Assembly (NCBI RefSeq): GCF_964656455.1
Contig: NC_135719.1
Location: 6,179,163 to 6,243,162, forward strand
Direction: 5' to 3'
Source of the DNA: Halichoerus grypus
Lineage: Eukaryota; Chordata; Mammalia; Carnivora; Phocidae
DNA: 64,000 nucleotides
The notes under the pieces were generated by a model. That model was not told the DNA's origin. It ran no database searches and worked only from the letters and a program-made list of their open reading frames with translations. This document shows, in pieces, positions 55,849 through 64,000 of this stretch (the first letter of the stretch is position 1; each line of letters begins with the position of its first letter). The position numbers were made by a program, and so were the translations under genes.

Positions 55849-55889
55849 GATAGATCGATCGATAGATCGATCGATCGATCGATCGATCT
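55849..55889. repeat. (GATC)n/(GATA) block
   Basis: About ten tetranucleotide units directly abutting the purine tract; self-complementary GATC units could form a hairpin. Confidence 0.96.
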
Positions 55890-56149
55890 CCCCAGTGTTC
55901 CTTTCAGGAGGAAACCTCTCCCTTTCTCATCTCACTCTCAGTCATCTCAATTTCAGATATTGCCCAATTCTTGGTTTTTACCACAATTTTTGACTTTAAT
56001 GAATGATGCAGTCGCTCATTTACAAGCAAGTTATTTCTAGAACTTGTGATTCAAAACCCACCATCTCTGTAGTGCACATGTATCTGTGTGGTTTAAAAAT
56101 GACACTGTGAGGGCTGCATCTTCCCCAAAGTTGTTTTTTAACAGTAAAA

Positions 56150-56540
56150 ACTGGGGGGAAATCCTAAATGTTCAAAGATGTTAAGTAAATAAATGATGGG
56201 ACCTTCATTCACTCAAAATATTGGCAGCCGTTTTCATGATGCGAAATTGTATTTGCTGACACGGAAGAGTGTTCACAGGGCATTAATGGATGGAAACCAG
56301 CAGGTTACAGAGCATATGTACAGCGTGATCCCAGTTGCGTTTGCTTTCAAAAATCCTTTCTGTATTTAAATATGTTAATGTACATACATGGATATATAAA
56401 TTCTAGAATGATACACCAGAAAATGTTGACGACAGTTACCTCTGGGATTTCAGGTCATTCTTGTATTCTTTGTTTCTATTTGCTATAATGCGCTGTCTTT
56501 CCTTTATATTCAGGAAGAACAAGAATGCTATCGTCATTCT
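56150..56540 (+). mobile_element. L1ME-like 3' region, sense
   Basis: CATATGTACAGCGTGATCCC, AATGTTGACGACAGTTACCT and CTGGGATTTCAGGTCATTC fit the sense 3' tail of old L1. Confidence 0.55.
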
Positions 56541-58690
56541 GTGAAAAACATTAAATGAAAAGCACATTTCCCTGTAAGAACACAGCTCGGAAATTATGCG
56601 AATCAAATAGAAATGAACAAGAAGCAGATATAATGGCAATCTGCCACGGAGCTCTCCCGTGGCCCCCAGAGCTGTCCGCCCTCGCCCACCAGCTTGTGCC
56701 CATCCCCTCCCCTGCAGCCCCCAGCTCGGATGCTCGGCGACCGCCAGCCTGGGCTGACACTCTCCCTGGGCTGGGCCCGCAGAGGGGGCCGTGGGGGTGG
56801 GACGCAGAGCAGCCCAAATCCCAGCCGCCAGAAAGCCTGGGATAGTGTTGCTATGGACGAGCCACTGTCTATGGAGTAGGGGTGAGCTTTGGGCATCTGT
56901 TCAGCTCTGGGCAAGGAGTCCCTGCCTCCTCCCCTCCTCCCTCCCTTCCTCCCTTTCCCCCTACCCCTTCCATCCTCCTGTCTCACTCCTTCCCTACCTC
57001 TCTCTTCCTTCCTCTCTCCCTCCTCCCTTTGTCTTCCCCTCCGTCCCTTCCTCTTTGCTTCCTTCATTGCCCTCTCATCTCCAAGCACCTGTCAAGCCCG
57101 AGGGACACAATGATGACCCCCGCCCCCGTCCCCCCCCCAAGGGATCTGCAAGCAACTGAGTCCAGAGTGCGCTGCTGTGTGCTCAGAGCCCTGGGTGTGG
57201 GCTTCCTGGAGGAGGTAATAACCTGTGCTGAATCCTGACAGACACGGAGGAGCTGATCAGGAAAGAAAATGGACAAGAGCCAACCCTCGTGGGCAAATCT
57301 GTTGTTCCTTCAAGTTCCTGATGGGCCTCTACAGAACCAGCCCCGTCCAGAAGCCCTCCTTGGCTGGGACAGACTCCCTGGTCATCTGGTGCCCCTGCCT
57401 CCCCGGCGACCTAGCCTGCCTGGCCCGGCAATGGTGGTAGGCCATGACTTCAGGGCTGGGCTCCGGCTCAGCCCATAAACTCAGCTGAATCAGGAATCGT
57501 TTTGTGTTCAGGGCTCCCCTGAAGGGGCCTGCCCCACTGCTCCTGACAGGTCACACCCAGGTTCCGTGTTCTCACCATCAATTTGGCCCTTCTTCCTGAT
57601 TTGGAGCCCCAGTCCTTCCTGCTGCTTTTAATCCAGGGTCCTTTGCTTTATCCCCGAGGATTTAAAAACTGAAAACAAAAAACTGGTCTCCTCGCTCTGT
57701 TGGAGAACAGCTCTCCAATCCTAGGCAGGAGTGATTAGGTGTGTCTCTGGCACGGCTCGGCTCTTGGAGCCACTTCAAGCAAAGGTGTGAGGGACCAGGA
57801 ATGTGTTTGGGGATCTTTCTCACTGCTGTCCCTTCTGCCAAGGGCCCCTCCTCGGCATCCTGATCCACCTGCCATGTTTGGATTGTAATTTGACAAAAGA
57901 CCTAATGAGGGATTATTAGCCTTTGTGGTTAAAGCCACTGCCCTCTCCAAATTTTCTCTCGGTTTTAAAAGGCGTTCCATGTGAACATAGGCTTTGGGGA
58001 GGTCAGGTTCAGGATGAGTCATGCTGGAAGGTCCGACATGGGAGCTGGAGACCAGCATGAGAGGTTTGGAGCAAGGGAGAGGAGAGAGACCCACTGAACT
58101 CCTTTAAAGAAAGGAGAACAAATAAACATGCATGCCTGTGGATAAGAAATAACATTTTAATAAATTCTATTCAAAAAAGGAGAGAGAAAGCGAGGGATTG
58201 GCAGGGAAGCTGCTGGAGGCATTCAGAAGGGAGCATCCACCATGGAGAGGGATGGACGAGAATCTGGAAGAGCCGTGGGGCAGATCTCCCACCTGAGCCA
58301 GCAGCGACACAGGGACCCTGGGCTGAAGGAGTGGAGCCTACCGTATGGTCTAAGGTTGGGGAACGTGAAGGGCTTTGGGATCAGCGTGGCCACAGGGCCT
58401 TTATTTCTCTCCTTCCTTCATTCTATTCACACTGATGGTCCATCTCAAAGTCCTTGGAGTGCATCCTGAATGCTCTGCGTGGTTCCAGAGACCAGCCCAT
58501 TGTAATTTCCCGTAAAGGGAGTTGGGGGGCAAAAATGTACCGAGGTCTTCAAACTGTCCTAATCCTGGGCACAGACCAGCCTCACTGCTCACTGCCCCTC
58601 CAACAGGTCCCTGATCCCCAAGGCCAGAAATCGACGGGGGAGACATAAACGTAACCTTGCAGGACTTACATGATAAGAGCAATGCTCACA
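56541..58690. other. Intergenic, GC-moderate, no gene recognised
   Basis: Includes a pyrimidine-rich (CCTT/CCTCC) tract at 56925-57070, which generates Ser/Pro/Leu-rich plus-strand ORFs. Other ORFs up to 161 codons overlap on opposite strands. Confidence 0.5.
56925..57070. repeat. Pyrimidine-rich CCTT/CCTCC tract
   Basis: About 145 bp almost without purines on the plus strand. Confidence 0.9.
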
Positions 58691-58699
58691 CATTGCTGA

Positions 58700-58825
58700 G
58701 AGCGATCTTAGGCTCATTCATTCATTCAGTGCTTTCGCGTGCTACAACGTGCAGGCCCTGCTCTAACCTTTAAGGATACAGAGTTGAGCCAAACTGACAA
58801 AAATCTCTGCCCTTTTGGAGCTTGC
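58700..58825 (-). mobile_element. L2/MIR-type remnant, reverse
   Basis: CTCATTCATTCATTCAGTGC, GGATACAGAGTTGAGCCAAA and TGCCCTTTTGGAGCTTGCAT. Confidence 0.55.
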
Positions 58826-59013
58826 ATTTTTTTTTCTTTTGCATTGAGGAATAATTTATATATAGTGAAATGTATCAATCCTAAGTGTAAAGCTTGATAA
58901 ATTTTTATAAATGTATACATCTGAGTATCCACCACCCTCAATCAATAACTGCCCCCCACCCAGGTAACCACTCTCCCGATTTCTTTCACCATCGATTAAA
59001 TTTGCCTGTCTTT

Positions 59014-60050
59014 GCACAGCAAAGCAAACAATCAACAAAATGAAACAAAAGGCAACCTACGGAATGGGAGAAGATATTTGCAGATGACATATCTGATAAA
59101 GGGTTAGTATCCAAAATGTATAAAGAGCTTATGAAAATTAACACCCAAAAAATGAATAATCCGATTAAAAATGTTCAGAAGACATGAATAGCCATTTTTC
59201 CAAAGAAGACATCCAGATGGCCAACAGACACATGAAAAGATGCTCAACATCACTCATCAGGGAAATGCAAATCAAAACTACAATGAGATATCACCCCACA
59301 CCTGTCAGAATGGCTAAAATCAACAACATAAGAATCAGTATGTGGAGAAAGGGGAACCCTTGTGCACTGTTGGTGAGAATGCAAGCTGGTGCAGGCACTG
59401 TGGAAGACAGTATGGAGGGTCCTCAAAACGTTAAAAATAGAACTACCCTATGATCCAGTAATCACACTACTGGGTATTTACCCCCAAAATACAAAAACTA
59501 GTTCAAAGGGATAGATGCACCCTGATGTTTATTGCAGCATTATTTACAATAGTCAAATTATGGAAGCAGCCCAAGTGTCCATCAATAGAATAGACAAAGA
59601 AGATGTGAGATATACATATGGAATACGGAATATTATTCCATAAAATATTACGGAATATTATTCTGCCATAAAAAGAATGAAATCTTGCCATTTGCAATGA
59701 CATGGATGGAGCTAGAGTGTATCATGCTAAGTGAAATGTCAGGCAGAGAAAGACAAATACCACTTGATTTCACTCCTACGTGAAATTTAAGAAACAAAAC
59801 AAATGAGCAAAGGGAAGAAAGAGAGAGAGAGACAAACCAAGAAACAGATTCTTAACTATGGAGAACAAACTGGTGGTGACCAGATGGGCAGTGGGAGGGG
59901 GGAGGGGAAACAGGTGATGGGGATGAAGGAGGGCACTTGTCGTAATGAGCGCTGGGTGATGCATGGAAGTGTTGAATCACTATATTGTACACCTGAAACT
60001 ATCATTACACTGTATGTTAACTAACTGGAATTTAAATAAAAACTTTAGAA
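59014..60050 (+). mobile_element. Young 5'-truncated L1 with perfect 16-bp target duplication
   Basis: AAATTTGCCTGTCTTT occurs at 58998-59013 and 60051-60066. The 1,037-bp insert holds the end of ORF2 (CAGAAGACATGAATAGCC; ATGACATGGATGGAGCTAGA), a purine-rich 3' UTR and a short A-rich end (TTTAAATAAAAACTTTAGAA). An 89-codon ORF2 remnant persists at 59184-59453. Lineage-level carnivore L1; incapable of movement itself. Confidence 0.95.
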
Positions 60051-60240
60051 AAATTTGCCTGTCTTTAAAATTTAGGTAAAATTGATGTAAATGGTGTCAT
60101 CCAGTGCAAATTCTTTGGTGCCTGGCTTCCTTCATTTCTGTTTGTGAGAGCCATCTAGGTGGCAGCACGTATCAGTAGCTATTTCCTTTTTTTTTTTAAT
60201 TTCTGTGTAATATTCCGTTGTATGAATAATCCACAATTTG

Positions 60241-60440
60241 TTTTTTTTTAAGATTTTATTTATTTATTTATTTATTTGAGAGAGAGAGAGAGAGAGCGCG
60301 CACAAGCAGGGGGAGTGGCAGAAGGAGAAACAGACTCCCCGCTGAGCAGGGAGCCCGATGCAGGGCTCCATCCCAGGATCCTGGGATCATGACCTGAGCC
60401 AAAGGCAGATGCTTAACCGACTGAGCCACCCAGGTACCCC
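60241..60440 (-). mobile_element. CAN-SINE, reverse, perfect 13-bp target duplication
   Basis: AATCCACAATTTG at 60228-60240 and 60441-60453. Confidence 0.97.
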
Positions 60441-60819
60441 AATCCACAATTTGTTTATCTGTTCCCTGAGTGATGGACGTTTGAGTTATTTACAGTTTGA
60501 CATGTTTATGAACATTCTCATACATGTCTCCTGGAGGACATGTGCATTCATTTCTCTTGAGTATATCCAGAGGCATAGCTGGAATATCTGATGCTTAGAA
60601 TGGATCATTTTTAATGCTCCCCGTCCTCTATATGACAAAATTAGTTTCAGCAATAATAATGAAATTAATAATAATCATAATGGCAAGAAAAGGGACATTT
60701 TTATTTTATTGTACCTCAGGTACATGTAATCACACCAGCAAAAAAATTAAAAATAAAATAAATATTACCATACCCAAAAAAGGATTAATACTTTTAAAGT
60801 ATGTTAGCTTTAAAAAAAA

Positions 60820-60922
60820 TTTTTTTTTAATTAACTAGGCTCCACTCCCAACGTGGGGCTTGAACTCACAACTCTGACATCAAATGTCATATGCTTCACC
60901 AACTGAGCAAGCCAGGTGCCCC
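60820..60922 (-). mobile_element. Short old-type CAN-SINE, reverse
   Basis: GGGGCTTGAACTCACAACTC box, GCAAGCCAGGTGCCCC end. Confidence 0.88.
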
Positions 60923-61139
60923 TACTGTTCTCAGTTTAAACACAAAAATTCCAGTAATCCCATAAAATGATGGAACTAAAGTACCTTAGGTTCTGTTTCT
61001 CTATCTTTAAAATCATGGTGCTACCATTATTTCAAATACACAGTGAAGTTCAGAAACATGTCACACCATAGGGACTGGAGACAGCAACTGTAATCTGAAA
61101 AATTTGCATGGTTTTGAACCTTTAGGAAATTATTCTCAA

Positions 61140-61745
61140 AATAAATGCAGGTACGATGGAATATGATTCAGCCATAAAAAGGAATGAAGCAATCATGGGG
61201 CGCCTGGGTGGCTCAGTCGGTTAAGCTTCTGCCTTCGGCTCAGGTCATGATCTCGGGGTCCTGGGATCGAGCCCCATGTCGGGCTCCCTGCTCAGAGGGG
61301 AGCCTGCTTCTCCCTCTCCCTCTGCCTGCCGCTCCCCCTGCTTGTTCCCTCTCTCTCAAATAAATCTTTAAATAAAAAAAAAAGGAATGAAGTAATCATG
61401 TACATGTGTCAACATGGATGAACCTTGAAACCTTTAGACTAAGTGAAATAAGTCAGACATAAAAGGACAAATCCTGTAGGATTCCACTTACACCAGGTAC
61501 CTAGAGTAGACAAATTCATAGAGACAGAAAGTATATTAGAGGTTACCAAGAGACAGGGGGAGAAGGGGTGAGGAGTGAGTGTTTAATGGGTAGAGCTTCC
61601 CTTTGGGAAGATGAGAAAGTCTAGAGATGGGTGGTGGTGATGGTTGCACAACAATGTGAATGTAATTAATGTTGCTGAATTGTACATTCAAACATGGGTA
61701 AAATGGCAAATTGTAGATTACATATATTTTTATCACAATTAAAAA
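61140..61745 (+). mobile_element. L1M 3' region, sense, split by a SINE
   Basis: GATTCAGCCATAAAAAGGAA, ATGGATGAACCTTGAAACC, GAGGTTACCAAGAGACAGGG and GATGGTTGCACAACAATGTG. Confidence 0.75.
61197..61379 (+). mobile_element. CAN-SINE with 20-bp target duplication
   Basis: AAAAGGAATGAAGCAATCAT (61177-61196) and AAAAGGAATGAAGTAATCAT (61380-61399), one mismatch. Confidence 0.97.
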
Positions 61746-61921
61746 AAACCCCTCACTAAATAGATAAATAAATGCACAGGACCCATGTCCATTGGAGGCC
61801 AAGTGTATACCTGGACATCCTCCACATTAACTTCCATGTAGAATGCAATGCTTATGAAAGGTTATGTACTGTAAAGATGCTCATTTGAAGCTTATAAATG
61901 TGTTTTTAAAACTCAATCGTC

Positions 61922-62125
61922 GGGGCGCCTGGGTGGCTCAGTCGGTTAAGCGGCTGCCTTCGGCTCAGGTCATGATCCCAGGGTCCTGGGATCGAGCCCC
62001 GCATCGGGCTCCCTGCTCAGCAGGAAGCCTGCTTCTCCCTCTCCCACTCCCCCTGCTTGTGTTCCCTCTCTCACTGTCTCTCTCTCTCTGTCAAATAAAT
62101 AAATAAAATCTTTAAAAAAAAAAAA
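61922..62125 (+). mobile_element. CAN-SINE, near-consensus
   Basis: AAAACTCAATCGTC (61908-61921) and AAAACTCAATGGTC (62126-62139). Body is close to the majority sequence in the window. Confidence 0.97.
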
Positions 62126-62257
62126 AAAACTCAATGGTCACTGCAGTAATTGTTTAGAACTTAGACCAAAAAAGATGTTCTGGGGTAGAGGATACTTTAT
62201 CATTGTTTAGAATGGCTGATCCTGGTGCACAGTGATAATAAAAAGCAGATTGTCTTC

Positions 62258-62360
62258 TTTTTTTTTTAAAGTAAACTCTGCCCCCAGCGTGGGACTCAAA
62301 CTCACGACCGCCGGAGATCAAGAGTCAAACACTCTACCAGCTGAGCCACCCAGGAGCCCC
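62258..62360 (-). mobile_element. Short old-type CAN-SINE, reverse
   Basis: Target duplication AAAGCAGATTGTCTT / AAAGCAGATTGACTT; CGTGGGACTCAAACTCACGA box. Confidence 0.93.
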
Positions 62361-62439
62361 CAAAGCAGATTGACTTTTAGTTGTTTTTAGTACTATCCTA
62401 AATTCTCCACAAGTACCCCCTTATTGCCTGCATACTAAT

Positions 62440-63160
62440 TGAACTGCAGCTACCACTTTGCTTTGGATATATGCCGAAGAGTGGAATTTCTGAGACCAGA
62501 GCAGGGGTGTGTCTGGTTTTTACTTATTTATTCTCCCACTTGCAGTGTAGGAGTGCTCCAGCCGCTCCATGTCCTTGACAACTTTTCTTATTGCTGATGG
62601 CTTCAATTTTAGTCATTCTGTTGAGTATCACAGAATCTCATTGAGGTTTTGTTTTGCATTTCCCTGATGACTAATAGTGTTGAGAGCCTTTTCATATGCT
62701 TACTAGCCCTTTAAATAGCCTCTTTTTCAAGGCTTTTGCCCAAATTTTGGTTGGGTTGGTTGTCCTCTGCTCATTGATTTGAAAGAGATCTTTATATATT
62801 CAGGATATGAGTCCTTTGTCTGATAGAGGTATTGTGAAAGTCTTCTCTTGCCCTTTCACTCTCTTAATGGCATCTTTTGATAAACAGAGGTTTTTACTTT
62901 AATGAAGTCCAATTTACCATTTAAAAAATTATAACCAGTATTGCACTGTATGTTAACTAAAACTTAAATTAAAAACAGTTATAGTGAGTGCCTTATTATG
63001 TCCTGCTCAAAAGATCTTTACCTGTTCGTGAAGATTCCCTCCCATGTTTTTTTCCAGAATGTTTATTGGTTTAGTTTTCATATTTAGGTCTACGACCCAT
63101 CTTGAATTAATGTGTAAGGTGTGAGAAAGGGATGAAAGCTCATTTATTTTCCCTCATGAG
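62440..63160 (-). mobile_element. L1 ORF2 region, antisense
   Basis: GCATTTCCCTGATGACTAAT, TTATATATTCAGGATATGAG and CAATTTACCATTTAAAAAAT are reversed L1. A short foreign block lies at about 62931-62984. Confidence 0.75.
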
Positions 63161-63872
63161 TATGCATAGAAAAAAACACTGTGGCCCCCACAGAAGTGCA
63201 TATGTGTCTTCGTTGTAAATCAAGTTACCATATATGTATCGATCTACCATGAACAATTTTAAAGATACCGATTTCCAGGTCCTCAATTTCTCTAGGTCCT
63301 TCTTTCCAAAATGAATCTGTTTGCCTCTGCAGTCAAACATCAAGCCAGTTTTCCCTTCTGATCTCACTTAGCTTTCCAAGTAAGGTTTTCTTTTCACTCA
63401 ACCCCACTCCAACCATGGGGCATCATCTAGATGTGTGCCAACCACTGGGGACCCAAACAAAGGGGCAATTAGAGTGTGTACACTCCTGAGGGAGAGACCC
63501 CCTTCAAAAAAACACACTGAGCATCAGCTATAAATATTGATGAGGCGGCATCTTATTACATCAAAGGGACCAATTCTAGGTGACAAGACTGCGCACTATT
63601 TAGCTTAGAAGTAGAATATGGAAGTGAGATGGTTGTCACAGGGCTATGTATTAATATATTTATTTGAATTGAAAAATGTGTCCAGGCTTTCTTTTGACAG
63701 AGAGTCTAATTGGGCTGACTGGTTTGGCAATGAATTCCGGTGTTGCTAATTAGCTTCTATGGCAGACCTTTTCCATAAATTAAATAAACCAAATTTGCAA
63801 CTCTGAGGTTCTGGAGAAGATATATATAACACACAGGAAATTATATATTTGCAGCTATTAAAATTATGATTA
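63161..63872. other. Intergenic, no gene
   Basis: May begin with more antisense L1; nothing else recognised. Confidence 0.4.
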
Positions 63873-64000
63873 GGGGCCCCTGGGTAGTGCAGTCAGTTGA
63901 GCATCGGACTCTTGGTTTCAGCTCAAGTTGTGATCTCAGGGTCATGAGATGGAGCCCCGAGTCGGGCTCCGTGCTGAGCAGTCTGCTTGAGATTCTCTCT
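63873..64000 (+). mobile_element. CAN-SINE, older variant, cut by window edge
   Basis: GGGGCCCCTGGGTAGTGCAG head and GACTCTTGGTTTCAGCTCAA body; the tail lies outside. Confidence 0.9.

Larger units (their letters stand above)
58830..60600 (-). mobile_element. Old L1M 3' fragment, antisense, target of a young L1
   Basis: 58830-58997, 60067-60240 and 60454-60600 read as one diverged reversed L1 3' region (TTGAGGAATAATTTATATAT; CACAATTTGTTTATCTGTTC) once the young L1 and the SINE are removed. Confidence 0.55.

Noticed and set aside
55447..56040. Lys/Glu/Arg-rich ORFs of 153 and 197 codons
   Set aside because: Produced by the AAAG repeat; no flanking gene structure.

Overview
The window is mammalian nuclear DNA from a carnivore. 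Dozens of copies of the tRNA-derived CAN-SINE family (head GGGGCGCCTGGGTGGCTCAG, then a CT-rich stretch and an AATAAA-rich tail) lie on both strands, many with intact target-site duplications. The dog-lineage head GGGATCCCTGGGTGGCGCAG and the cat-type body are absent, so an arctoid caniform (bear, seal/sea lion or mustelid relative) is most likely. I cannot choose among these from the sequence alone.

The only protein-coding gene I can support is TICRR (treslin), on the minus strand. Eight coding exons are present: 16651-17313 (start codon), 11806-12082, 10635-10873, 9282-9516, 8211-8340, 4050-4189, 2832-3050 and the first 58 bases of an exon cut by the left edge. All junctions have GT/AG ends and the reading phase closes across every one. 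They encode about 653 N-terminal residues of a protein that is about 1,900 residues long in human. The first exon lies in a CpG-rich block with a cluster of CCAAT boxes and an E2F-like site just upstream.

From about 17.7 kb to 64 kb I find no coding gene. This is intergenic sequence upstream of TICRR, filled with CAN-SINEs, L1 fragments of several ages (including one young 5'-truncated L1 with a perfect 16-bp target-site duplication), MIR and L2 remnants, hAT- and Tigger-type DNA transposon relics, MaLR-like LTR pieces, a U6 snRNA pseudogene and several large simple repeats: an ATC/CAC array of about 530 bp at 37.3 kb, (AT)26 at 45.7 kb and an AAAG tract with a GATC/GATA block at 55.6 kb. In human the neighbour upstream of TICRR is RHCG, transcribed divergently; none of its exons is visible here, so it would lie beyond the right edge.

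I found no prokaryote-style system, CRISPR array or undescribed gene cluster. The most useful leads are the TICRR exon map and promoter, nested and inverted SINE arrangements in and around the gene, and the large tandem repeats. Repeat-family names are from memory of consensus sequences, not from a database search, and boundaries of old repeats are approximate.
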